Assembly: GCA_947380915.1 (NCBI GenBank)
Contig: CANCSY010000151.1
Span: forward strand, 1-7,470
From: Beijerinckiaceae bacterium
Lineage (GTDB): Bacteria > Pseudomonadota > Alphaproteobacteria > Rhizobiales > Beijerinckiaceae
Direction of reading: 5' to 3'
Length of the DNA: 7,470 nt
This document shows positions 1-6,190 of this stretch, piece after piece. The notes beneath the pieces were generated by a model that worked only from the letters and a program-made list of their open reading frames with translations, ran no database searches and was not told the origin of the DNA. The translations under genes and the position numbers were made by a program. Position 1 is the first letter of the stretch. Every line of letters starts with the position of its first letter.

Positions 1-266
1 AAGCCAAATCGCTCGGCGTCGTAGCGCGGCATGGACATCTGCATCATCTCGACAGCGCAGCATGCCAGACCAAAGGTCATCCACATCAGCGAGCCCGTAC
101 GGGCCCAGTTGATGAGGTCGTCCGTAGAGGTGACGATGAAGCCCTTGTCGGCGAGCTGATCGTTCATGCTCACGAAAAAGGGATCATTGGCGCCCACGGG
201 CTTGCCCGTGTTCGGGTCGATGATACCCCGCGGCTGCTGGGCGACCATGGTCTGGTTCAATCCCAT
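1..266 (-). CDS. nuoB: NADH-quinone oxidoreductase subunit B (partial, N-terminal 88 residues)
   Basis: NuoB is the peripheral-arm subunit of respiratory complex I that holds the terminal iron-sulfur cluster N2, which passes electrons to quinone. The visible part contains the family signature [15 protein letters not shown], with tandem cysteines C69 and C70 that are two of the four N2 ligands; the other two lie beyond the left edge. The N-terminus (about 45 residues before the conserved ADKGF segment) is variable in the family. ATG at 264-266 is chosen because an AGGGAG ribosome binding site lies 7 bases upstream; another ATG six codons later has no such site. The gene starts 10 bases before nuoA ends, which implies translational coupling in the usual nuoA-nuoB order. 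It is truncated only by the window edge. Confidence 0.96.
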   Translation of the reverse strand, partial: MGLNQTMVAQQPRGIIDPNTGKPVGANDPFFVSMNDQLADKGFIVTSTDDLINWARTGSLMWMTFGLACCAVEMMQMSMPRYDAERFG

Positions 267-622
267 TCGAGGGCTCCCTTGCGCCATTCGTAGATGAAGC
301 CGATGGTCAGAACGCCCAGGAACAGGATCATCGACCAGAAGCCGAAGAGCCCCACATCCTTGAAGGCGACCGCCCAGGGAAACAGGAAGGCCACCTCGAG
401 GTCGAAGATGATGAAGAGCAGCGAGACCAGATAGAAGCGCACGTCGAACTTCATGCGCGCGTCGTCGAACGCGTTGAATCCGCACTCATAAGCCGACAGC
501 TTCTCCGAATCCGGAGCCTTGAAGGCGAGCACGAAGGGCGCGACCAGAAGGGCTGCGGCCAGGAAGCCGGCGACGCCCATGAAGATCACGAGGGGCAGAT
601 ACTCTTCCAAATAAGACGGCAT
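257..622 (-). CDS. nuoA: NADH-quinone oxidoreductase subunit A
   Basis: This is a small membrane subunit of complex I located near the quinone site, at the junction of membrane and peripheral arms. The 121-residue product has the usual family length and three hydrophobic segments at about 9-34, 62-86 and 92-112. The conserved loop and second helix are intact: YECGF at 45-49, [10 protein letters not shown] at 55-64 and [12 protein letters not shown] at 73-84, with acidic D74 and E76 in the membrane. The end ([10 protein letters not shown]) is typical of alphaproteobacteria. An in-frame TAG directly precedes the ATG, so the start cannot be further upstream; the next Met is inside helix 1. The ribosome binding site is weak. 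It is probably the first gene of the nuo operon, whose promoter should lie in 623-827; a loose match is TTGCGC-17-TAGTGG on the minus strand near 730-755, which I do not call. Confidence 0.97.
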   Translation of the reverse strand: MPSYLEEYLPLVIFMGVAGFLAAALLVAPFVLAFKAPDSEKLSAYECGFNAFDDARMKFDVRFYLVSLLFIIFDLEVAFLFPWAVAFKDVGLFGFWSMILFLGVLTIGFIYEWRKGALEWD

Positions 623-827
623 CTAAGCATCCGGAAGCTCGAGGAGAGCGTACGACCCTACGGAGCCACTGCGACCTGATCGCAGAACGACCACGGCGAC
701 CGCCGCCCCGGAAGACGTGTGGACCACTACCGCAGCGCACATATTGGCGCAAGATGGACCTTCGCCGCAGGGGCGCCTTTTCCGATCATGATGAAAATTA
801 GCGGCCGCTGGTGGCGGGACGGGCGGG

Positions 828-1376
828 TCAAACCAGCGTCATCAAGCCAAGCCTGTGGCCAACAACTCCCACAATCGCGCCAGCTGCGATGAGCCAAAGG
901 GGGTTTCGCTTCACAAAATGCATCATTATGGCGGCGCCGAGCGTCAAAGCGTAACCAACAATGTCATGGTCGGCCGCCCGGGCCGTGATCGTGCCAGAAG
1001 CCAGCATCAGCCCGACCACAATCGGGGCGAGACCCATTTTGACCGCATTCAACCAGACTGCGTCCTTCAGTCGCTCCATGGCGCGCCAGGTTGTGAAGGC
1101 GATGAGGCTGGGTGGCACGACAATGGCGAAGGTGGATACGAGCAAACCCGGCAAACCCGCCACCTGCCAGCCGATCAGGCTCACCAAGAGCATGTTCGGT
1201 CCGGGGGCGATTTGCGCAAGCGCGACTGATCGGGCGAAGTCGGGACCTGTCATATAGCCATTCATATCAACGATCTGGCGATGAAACTCCGGAATCAGGG
1301 CGCTACCGCCGCCAATGGAGAACAGGGCAGCGGTGACAAAGGTCAGGAAAAGCCCCTGGAGCGCGTCATCCCTCAC
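828..1376 (-). CDS. chrA: Chromate transporter, short-chain, C-terminal-type subunit
   Basis: This is a CHR-family inner-membrane protein of 182 residues, the length of a single CHR domain. Family members of the long type (about 400 residues) carry two such domains and export chromate; short-chain forms are made as pairs thought to act together. It has the domain signatures SIGGG at 20-24, FHRQIV at 31-36 and AQIAPGPN at 54-61, and several membrane segments. It resembles the second half of full-length ChrA. The start is GTG at 1374-1376, overlapping the stop of the upstream chr gene as GTGA, with GGGAGG six bases before it. The open frame runs 39 codons further upstream, but that part lies inside the neighbouring gene and has no CHR character. 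Export of chromate is inferred from family; some CHR pairs may carry other oxyanions. Confidence 0.88.
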   Translation of the reverse strand: MRDDALQGLFLTFVTAALFSIGGGSALIPEFHRQIVDMNGYMTGPDFARSVALAQIAPGPNMLLVSLIGWQVAGLPGLLVSTFAIVVPPSLIAFTTWRAMERLKDAVWLNAVKMGLAPIVVGLMLASGTITARAADHDIVGYALTLGAAIMMHFVKRNPLWLIAAGAIVGVVGHRLGLMTLV

Positions 1377-1954
1377 GCGCGCCTCCCGTTCCAGATGGCG
1401 AGAATCACGGATGGAGGCGCGATGAACAGGACCACCAGCCAGAGGGGAGCCCGAAAATAGCTGACCGCCACAAAGGTCGCCACGGCGAAGCAAATGGGCG
1501 CAGCCCGCCAGACGACGCCCTGCCCCAGCTTGGTGGCGGTGGCCACGATCAGGCCTGCGGCGGCGGACGCCGCGCCCCCCATCGCCGCACGGACATCCGG
1601 CAGATAGGAAAAATGATCATAGGTCATGGCGACCGCGATCAGGATCAACAGGGGCATCAAAAGCAGGGAGCCCATCGCCAGGACCGAGCCCAGAACCCCG
1701 TGATACCGCGCACCCAGCATGATGGTGGCGTTCATGAAATTTCCGCCGGGGAGAATCGAACAGATGGCGAAGAGTTCGACAAACTCCTTCGAACCCAGCC
1801 ATCGCCGCTTCTCCACGATCATGTAATGCGCCGAGGACCCCAGACCACCGAAGCCCAGCAGGCCAATGATGAGGAAGCCCGTGCAAAGATCCACAAGGCT
1901 GACGTCGCGAGCGCCTTCGCGCTGGGGGGAGAGCTGGTCCAATATAGGCCTCAT
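1373..1954 (-). CDS. chrA: Chromate transporter, short-chain, N-terminal-type subunit
   Basis: This is the first gene of a two-gene chr unit, 193 residues, equivalent to the N-terminal half of ChrA. It has GFGG at 34-37, EKRRWL at 48-53 with the following SKEF, and ILPGGNFMNATIMLG at 67-81, followed by long hydrophobic segments at about 87-110, 125-145 and 152-187. The usual PGPN of this motif reads PGGN here, a change at a normally conserved proline; the partner gene keeps PGPN. The frame is open to 2182, but residues upstream of the chosen ATG (1952-1954) look non-membrane and arginine-rich and would exceed the family length. A purine-rich AGGAAAGG lies about 11 bases upstream. A second candidate ATG is at 2012-2014. 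The partner gene starts on this gene's stop codon, so the two are very probably translated together as a heteromeric transporter. Confidence 0.87.
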   Translation of the reverse strand: MRPILDQLSPQREGARDVSLVDLCTGFLIIGLLGFGGLGSSAHYMIVEKRRWLGSKEFVELFAICSILPGGNFMNATIMLGARYHGVLGSVLAMGSLLLMPLLILIAVAMTYDHFSYLPDVRAAMGGAASAAAGLIVATATKLGQGVVWRAAPICFAVATFVAVSYFRAPLWLVVLFIAPPSVILAIWNGRRA

Positions 1955-2113
1955 GAGGATCAGCGCCTTTCCTACAGGCGAGCGACGCCCATGCAAAGGG
2001 GTCGGGCGATGCATAAAATATCCCGGCGAGCGACCACGAAAAAAATTTCTGGCTATTCCCGGGGAGAATGCCGCGTCGGGCGCGCGGTTGGGGAAAAGAT
2101 GGGAGGATTGCCC

Positions 2114-2142
2114 TTGACTAGCTCGGCGCCCTGCCTTAATCC
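2114..2142 (+). promoter_or_regulatory. Candidate promoter of tRNA-Asp
   Basis: TTGACT at 2114-2119, preceded by C to give the CTTGAC seen in many alphaproteobacterial stable-RNA promoters, is followed after 17 bases by a weak -10 element, TAATCC at 2137-2142. Transcription would begin near 2148, leaving a leader of about 37 bases before the mature tRNA. The -35 is good and the -10 poor, so this is a candidate only. Confidence 0.4.
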
Positions 2143-2184
2143 GCAGTTCTCGCATCTGACGCGCCTTTGGTGCCGATGCCATGC

Positions 2185-2261
<77 letters not shown>

Positions 2262-2391
2262 TTTCCTTTCGGAAATCAGGCATTAGCGGGTCGTTGAGGT
2301 CAAGGCTCAGCCATTATGACGCCGCGAGGCGGTTGGCTTTCACCCTCCTAAAATGGTCTGGGAACCCAAGCCCACTTTTGCTCTCTGACAT

Positions 2392-2418
2392 CCAAAAAGG
2401 CCTAAAAGTCCCAAAAAG
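2392..2418. repeat. Three phased CCWAAAAG A-tract repeats
   Basis: The octamer-like unit CCAAAAAG / CCTAAAAG / CCAAAAAG begins at 2392, 2401 and 2411, so the A-tracts are centred about 9.5 bases apart, close to one helical turn. Phased A-tracts bend DNA. They end 37 bases upstream of the candidate -35 at 2455, where bent DNA or an upstream activator site could influence transcription of the bicupin gene. Confidence 0.5.
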
Positions 2419-2454
2419 CGGGCAGTTTTCAAGGGCTCTGCATATTATTTGGCA

Positions 2455-2483
2455 TTGCGAAAACCTCTTGTGCGTCGCACAAT
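2455..2483 (+). promoter_or_regulatory. Candidate promoter for the bicupin gene
   Basis: TTGCGA (2455-2460) and CACAAT (2478-2483) are separated by exactly 17 bases and each matches four of six consensus positions. Transcription would start near 2490, giving a leader of about 143 bases. The spacer and -10 coincide with a perfect palindrome (listed separately), which strengthens the idea of a regulated promoter. No experimental support is available from sequence alone. Confidence 0.4.
2468..2482. promoter_or_regulatory. Perfect palindrome, candidate operator
   Basis: TTGTGCG-T-CGCACAA is a perfect 7-base inverted repeat around one central base. It sits in the spacer and -10 of the candidate bicupin promoter. 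A related, weaker palindrome TGCGCA follows at 2490-2495, about 17 bases centre to centre. Such a layout fits a repressor dimer site, but no regulator gene is in the window and the protein that would bind it is unknown. Confidence 0.45.
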
Positions 2484-2632
2484 TAGTTCTGCGCACGGGA
2501 CTTAAAGGGTGGCCGTTTGGTCGATCGAGCAGGTCAATGGCATCCCATCAGGTTCGAGCGAGCGTAACCGCAGAGTGGAAGTCTTCGACGACCTTTCACT
2601 GACGGCGGCGCTCTCCTCCAGTGGGGAATGAG

Positions 2633-3784
2633 ATGACGGAATATGCGAGAATCGATCCCCAACTAGCTGGCCTGATTCATCCGAACGGCGACCCCATACG
2701 CTTGAACAAGCAGAAGTTTGCGGTGATCGACCGACAGAAGGACGCTCATTATCAGGCGACCTATCGTCCGCAGGCCCTCTATAACCGCGCTGACAATGGC
2801 TTCAGCGCCAATAATGAAGCCTTCCTGCTCCATGAGGTGGCCACCAATCTTCCGATCTATCGCGAGGATACCGGCCCCACCGACTTCCATCTGCATCTTC
2901 CCCCGGGCGGCTTTCAGCTCGTGCTCGTCACCTCTGGCGTTTTTACCTTCGATTACGACGGCGGCATTTTTTATGTCGGCCCCGGCGCAGTGATGCTGCA
3001 AAGCGCCATCGTGCATCGCCAGCTGTTTTACACTTGGTCGGGCCTGCCGACTGCGGACAACCTGAAAACCCCGCAGTCCATCGTGCCGGACGCCCTGACG
3101 ATGGGCTACTCCGGGAAGTTCCTCGAAGCCTTCGTGACAGACCCCACGACTTTCCCGAACCCGACCATCGTCGGCAATGGTCAGATCAACGAATATGAGA
3201 CGGCGCGCACCGCCTGGAGCCACCCGTTGCATGACCGTCCCGCTGGAGCCGGTTTCTGGTTGCAGGACCCGCTCTCGCTGGACGCGCTCTACAAGCCGCT
3301 GGCCGAGGCATCGCCAGGCGTGCCCATCAAATCGGAAAGCGTCGTTTATCTGCGTGATCTGGGCATCACTGGCCCGAGCGGAGACCTGGTGACCGGCCAC
3401 ATCATTGCGACAGACCCGCGCGGTCAGTCGCTGCTGCCCAAGAGCGCCTCCGGTATCGCCGACATGGCGGACTTCGGCAAAGCCGAGGTCACCATGTATC
3501 GCGTCATCCGCGGCTCCGCTGAGTTCAGGGACCATGAAGGCAAGACAGAGGAACTGGAGACCGGCGATGTCATCACTGCCGGAAAGGACTCGATTGACCT
3601 GGTGAGCGTCAGCGAAAACACCCAGATCCTGCGCCTCGGCCTCATGAGCGGCATGGAAAATCTGCGCCGGTGGACGCCGACCCAACGGGACACGGTTGAC
3701 GGCCTAGCCGGGCAGATCATCACGCAAAGGGAAGTCCGCCCCTTGCGGACGGGTGGGAAGCAGGTCGGCTATTTGTATGGCTAG
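2633..3784 (+). CDS. Bicupin protein of unknown function
   Basis: The 383-residue soluble protein has no signal peptide or membrane segment and looks like two cupin barrels. The first (about 75-140) has an HLH pair at H86/H88, then Q95 where the classic cupin motif has Glu, then the conserved Gly102; GPGAVML at 116-122 and H128 form the second motif. These could hold a metal ion. The second (about 286-335) has the strand pattern and ELETGDVITAG but no histidines, so it probably does not bind metal. I chose ATG at 2633 over GTG at 2621: GGGGA at 2623-2627 is a well-placed ribosome binding site for the ATG and would lie inside the gene with the GTG. Metal-dependent dioxygenase, isomerase or sugar-binding roles are all possible; I do not recognise a named family. 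It appears to be a single-gene unit. Confidence 0.8.
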   Translation: MTEYARIDPQLAGLIHPNGDPIRLNKQKFAVIDRQKDAHYQATYRPQALYNRADNGFSANNEAFLLHEVATNLPIYREDTGPTDFHLHLPPGGFQLVLVTSGVFTFDYDGGIFYVGPGAVMLQSAIVHRQLFYTWSGLPTADNLKTPQSIVPDALTMGYSGKFLEAFVTDPTTFPNPTIVGNGQINEYETARTAWSHPLHDRPAGAGFWLQDPLSLDALYKPLAEASPGVPIKSESVVYLRDLGITGPSGDLVTGHIIATDPRGQSLLPKSASGIADMADFGKAEVTMYRVIRGSAEFRDHEGKTEELETGDVITAGKDSIDLVSVSENTQILRLGLMSGMENLRRWTPTQRDTVDGLAGQIITQREVRPLRTGGKQVGYLYG

Positions 3785-3814
3785 CTTCCGGTCCGATTGA
3801 GCGCACGGCATGGC

Positions 3815-3860
3815 AAAAAACGATCCGCAGGACGGGCGAGGCCCCTCGCCTCCTGCGGAT
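3815..3860 (-). terminator. Intrinsic terminator facing the minus strand, no gene upstream of it on that strand
   Basis: A perfect 10-pair stem (3823-3832 with 3851-3860) continues, after a 2-base bulge, into a 6-pair stem (3835-3840 with 3845-3850) and a GCCC loop. On the minus strand it is followed by CG and six T (3820-3815), the form of a strong intrinsic terminator. On the plus strand there is no T-tract after it, though it lies only 39 bases beyond the bicupin stop codon and may also stabilise that transcript's 3' end. No minus-strand gene lies directly upstream; the nearest is at 4396-5088, beyond csp. Confidence 0.65.
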
Positions 3861-3924
3861 GGCCAGCCATTGCTCTGGCGCCGCACCACACGCGCAATTG
3901 TAGAAAAGCTCAACTGACAACCCA

Positions 3925-3953
3925 TTGCATTCTTTTCGCGTCAAGATTATGTT
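3925..3953 (+). promoter_or_regulatory. Weak candidate promoter for csp
   Basis: TTGCAT and TATGTT are 17 bases apart, matching three and four of six consensus positions. It is the best pair I could find by eye upstream of csp; the match is modest and it is listed only as a pointer. Confidence 0.2.
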
Positions 3954-4096
3954 GCGAGCATCGAAACTTCGGCCGATGGCTAGGCCAGCTCCGTGATTGA
4001 ATCCGGCGCACAAGCTATCCCTCATCCAAAGCGGATCGATAGTCGTCCAGCCTGTCGCTGTCCGGCTCCTCTACACGTGCGAAGAAAGGGTCTCCC

Positions 4097-4306
4097 ATGG
4101 CTACGGGAACCGTGAAATGGTTTAATGGAACGAAGGGCTACGGATTCATCCAGCCCGATGATGGCTCCAAGGATGTGTTCGTCCATATCAGCGCCGTGGA
4201 GCGGGCTGGCATGAACGGGCTGAATGAAGGCCAGAAAATCGACTACGAGCTCGTCGCCGACAAGCGCACTGGCAAGTCCTCTGCTGCGAATCTTCGCGCT
4301 GTCTGA
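4097..4306 (+). CDS. Cold-shock domain protein, CspA family
   Basis: This 69-residue single cold-shock domain protein binds single-stranded RNA and DNA and acts as an RNA chaperone in the cytoplasm. Both nucleic-acid binding motifs are present: KGYGFI (RNP1) at 13-18 and VFVHI (RNP2) at 27-31, together with the N-terminal GTVKWFN. The length equals the family norm. An AAAGGG ribosome binding site sits 6 bases before the ATG. The gene is monocistronic: a long leader precedes it and a strong terminator follows 40 bases after the stop. Whether this copy is cold-induced cannot be told, since alphaproteobacteria usually carry several csp paralogues with different regulation; for this reason no letter is assigned. 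Confidence 0.97.
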   Translation: MATGTVKWFNGTKGYGFIQPDDGSKDVFVHISAVERAGMNGLNEGQKIDYELVADKRTGKSSAANLRAV

Positions 4307-4346
4307 GTGACCCCGGGGGCAGGCCTGACGGCCACGCCATCCACCA

Positions 4347-4374
4347 GCCTCCCTGTCCGCAGGGAGGCTTTTTT
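4347..4374 (+). terminator. Intrinsic terminator of csp
   Basis: A perfect 9-pair stem (GCCTCCCTG 4347-4355 with CAGGGAGGC 4360-4368) closes a UCCG tetraloop of the stable UNCG class and is followed by six T. It is a one-way terminator: on the minus strand no T-tract follows, so it should not stop transcription coming from the convergent gene at 4396-5088. Confidence 0.93.
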
Positions 4375-4395
4375 ATGCCCGACCATCCACCAGGT

Positions 4396-5088
4396 TCAGT
4401 AGGTCTCGCGGCCAAGCCGCCAGCGGCGCAGCTCCCCGGGCGTCACGATATGGATATGGTCGGGATCCACTTTCTCGGCCATGTAGATCAGGTTCCGGCT
4501 CACGCCCATGGCGCTGGCGTAATCGGCCAGCCGGGCCACGAAGCGGGGCGACCCATAGGTTCGCTTGCCCCCGGCCTCACCGGGAAGAGACCCTTCCGCA
4601 TCATCGTAAAAGAACATGCGGTGGATGCCAACGAGACTGGACGGCGGAACCACGCGCTTCTTGGCGCCCATGAGGGCGTAGACACAGGCTGAAAAACACT
4701 TTGCGCCCGGCAGGTTGACCGCGGGCCCCTGCCCAGCCTCCGCCGGCGCAATCCGCGCCACGACGGCCAGAACCCCGGTCTTGCGGAACATGCGCCCCAG
4801 TTGCATGGAGGCGTCGACCCCCCCGCCAGGCGAATGGATGAAGACGATGCTGCGCACGCGCGGATCCTCCAGATTCGCAGCGACGAATTCCAGAAACTTC
4901 TTTGGCGTATCATTCCTGATCTCGCCTTCAGCGCCGATCACCTGCGCGCAGGTCTCGCCGCACTTGGCGGGATCGCCAAAAGGAAGCAGCCGAAACCGCA
5001 TATCGGCGGCCAAAGCAGGCTGAAGCAGCGCGAGCAGGGCAAGCAGCGCCTGCGCGCACAACACCTTGAAGACAGAGGCCTTGGACAT
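4396..5088 (-). CDS. Exported ClpP/crotonase-fold protein (COG3904-like)
   Basis: The 230-residue protein has a signal peptide: a hydrophobic stretch to residue 26 and a likely cut after ALA-27, so it should act in the periplasm. The rest resembles the predicted periplasmic ClpP-like family. HSPGGG at 85-90 would form the oxyanion hole, CFSACVYALMGAKKRVV at 131-147 places a candidate nucleophile at S133, and GIHRMF at 154-159 supplies H156; an acidic residue near 208-210 (VDPD) could complete the triad. Two cysteine pairs, C43/C47 and C131/C135, may form disulfides, and C131/C135 flank the putative serine closely. Protease activity is inferred from fold and residues only. GGAAGG lies 8 bases before the ATG. 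It converges on csp and diverges from aroE; I see no minus-facing terminator directly after it. Confidence 0.85.
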   Translation of the reverse strand: MSKASVFKVLCAQALLALLALLQPALAADMRFRLLPFGDPAKCGETCAQVIGAEGEIRNDTPKKFLEFVAANLEDPRVRSIVFIHSPGGGVDASMQLGRMFRKTGVLAVVARIAPAEAGQGPAVNLPGAKCFSACVYALMGAKKRVVPPSSLVGIHRMFFYDDAEGSLPGEAGGKRTYGSPRFVARLADYASAMGVSRNLIYMAEKVDPDHIHIVTPGELRRWRLGRETY

Positions 5089-5273
5089 GGATCGCGCCTT
5101 CCAGCATCACCAGCAACAGACCTAGTGTTTTCATCGCCCCATTAACAGCGCCGGGAGGTCACACTTCCAGAAAATCGTAGCCTGGCAATCAGCGAAGCCG
5201 CAAAATCGTGAAGCACCTTGCCGCCCAGCCTCCCGCCGGTTAGGAAACCGCTCGCGCGCCTTCGGAGCCCCCT

Positions 5274-6116
5274 ATGAGCCATCCTGATCACTTTCTGCTT
5301 GCTGGCGTCATGGGATGGCCCGTGATGCATTCGCGCTCGCCAAAGCTGCACAACTACTGGTTCGAGCGCTATGGGCTGGCGGGGACCTATGTGCCGCTCG
5401 CCATTCGGCCGGAAGGACTTGAGAAGGCCCTGCGCGCCCTGCCCGCCCTGGGCTTCGCCGGCTGCAACCTCACCATCCCCCACAAGGAACAGGCGCTGCG
5501 CATCGTAGATCGTGCGGACGCCAGGGCAAGGCGCATCGGCGCCATCTCCTGCGTCACCGTCAATGCGGATGGGTCCCTGACCGGCACGAACAACGACTGG
5601 TATGGCTTTGTCGAGAACCTGCGCGAAGCCTTCCCCGGCTGGCGGGCGGATGCTGGCCCAGCCGTGGTGATCGGGGCCGGGGGCGCCTCCCGCGCCGTAG
5701 TCGATGCGCTGATCCATGAGGGCGCCAAGGAGATTCGCCTCATCAACCGCACAAAGGCGCGGGCGGAATCGCTCGCCGCAGCCCTCGGCGGGCCGGTGAC
5801 AGTGCTGGGCTGGGACGAACGCCACCACGCGCTGGACGGCGCCGCGCTTCTGGTCAACACGACCAGCCAGGGCATGGTGGGCAATCCGCCCCTCGACCTT
5901 TCCCTCGACGCCCTGCCTCGCACGGCCGAAGTCTGCGACATCATCTATATCCCCGGCGAGACGCCCCTTCTGAAGACCGCGCGCGAGCGGGGAAACCGCA
6001 CGGTCAACGGGCTGGGGATGCTGCTGCATCAGGGCCGCCCCGCCTGGCGGTCATGGTTCGACAAGGAGGTCGAGGTGACGGCCGAGTTGCGCGCGCTGAT
6101 CGAGGCGACGATTTAA
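5274..6116 (+). CDS. aroE: Shikimate dehydrogenase (NADP-dependent)
   Basis: AroE reduces 3-dehydroshikimate to shikimate in the pathway to aromatic amino acids. The 280-residue protein has the usual length and order: SRSPKLHN at 20-27, with the two shikimate-binding serines S20 and S22; NLTIPHK at 65-71, with catalytic K71; GTNNDWYGF at 104-112, with catalytic D108; GAGGASRAV at 134-142 for the nucleotide; NRTKARAE at 158-165, a pattern of NADP-preferring members; NTTSQGMVG at 195-203; GLGMLLHQG at 246-254. Two normally conserved positions differ: GAxNT reads GAISC (S92 for Asn), and NTD reads NND. GGAG lies 6 bases before the ATG at 5274. The 185-base divergent space upstream should hold its promoter; none is obvious. 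The gene 74 bases downstream is in the same direction but is probably a separate unit. Confidence 0.95.
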   Translation: MSHPDHFLLAGVMGWPVMHSRSPKLHNYWFERYGLAGTYVPLAIRPEGLEKALRALPALGFAGCNLTIPHKEQALRIVDRADARARRIGAISCVTVNADGSLTGTNNDWYGFVENLREAFPGWRADAGPAVVIGAGGASRAVVDALIHEGAKEIRLINRTKARAESLAAALGGPVTVLGWDERHHALDGAALLVNTTSQGMVGNPPLDLSLDALPRTAEVCDIIYIPGETPLLKTARERGNRTVNGLGMLLHQGRPAWRSWFDKEVEVTAELRALIEATI

Positions 6117-6190
6117 GGGCCTCTGGCAGTTGGCGCAGCCGCTCCGTTCGGGGTAACGTTCTCCCATAGGAAAACCCAAGGGAGAGAAGA

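Larger units (their letters stand above)
2262..2632. other. Non-coding stretch between tRNA-Asp and the bicupin gene
   Basis: No credible gene is seen here. A 102-codon frame starting with TTG at 2294 exists, but it has no ribosome binding site, no recognisable domain and a composition unlike its neighbours. The stretch is clearly more A+T-rich than the rest of the window. It holds a small hairpin directly after the tRNA (ATTTCC 2261-2266 with GGAAAT 2271-2276), three phased A-tracts (2392-2418) and a candidate promoter with an embedded palindrome (2455-2496). Position just 3' of a tRNA gene is a common site for integrated elements, but I found no second copy of the tRNA 3' end in the window. 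Confidence 0.6.
3785..4096. other. Non-coding stretch between the bicupin gene and csp
   Basis: No credible protein gene is seen on either strand; the frames present are overlapping shadows without ribosome binding sites. The stretch holds a long hairpin at 3823-3860 with a U-tract on the minus strand, and probably the promoter and long leader of the csp gene. A loose promoter match, TTGCAT (3925-3930) and TATGTT (3948-3953) with 17 bases between, would give csp a leader of roughly 137 bases, a length often seen for CspA-type genes. Confidence 0.5.

Noticed and set aside
800..809. AGCGGCCGCT palindrome followed by AATTTT on the minus strand after the chr genes, as a terminator
   Set aside because: The palindrome has no loop, so only a few pairs could form, and the T-tract is separated and short; too weak to call.
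1955..2182. N-terminal extension of the first chr gene
   Set aside because: The frame is open, but the added residues are arginine-rich, lack CHR character and exceed the family length; ATG at 1954 fits better.
2294..2602. Plus-strand frame of 102 codons between tRNA and bicupin
   Set aside because: TTG start, no ribosome binding site, no recognisable domain, and it contains the candidate promoter and palindrome of the next gene.
2663..3685. Long minus-strand frame (340 codons) antisense to the bicupin gene
   Set aside because: It is a high-GC shadow frame; the plus-strand product has cupin motifs and a ribosome binding site, the antisense one has neither.
4928..5134. Minus-strand frame starting MKTLGLLLVMLEG overlapping the start of the ClpP-like gene
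   Set aside because: After a short hydrophobic start it is only the out-of-frame shadow of the ClpP-like gene; no independent support.
5142..6029. Long minus-strand frame (295 codons) antisense to aroE
   Set aside because: It is a shadow of aroE, rich in Gly, Arg and Ala, without recognisable motifs.
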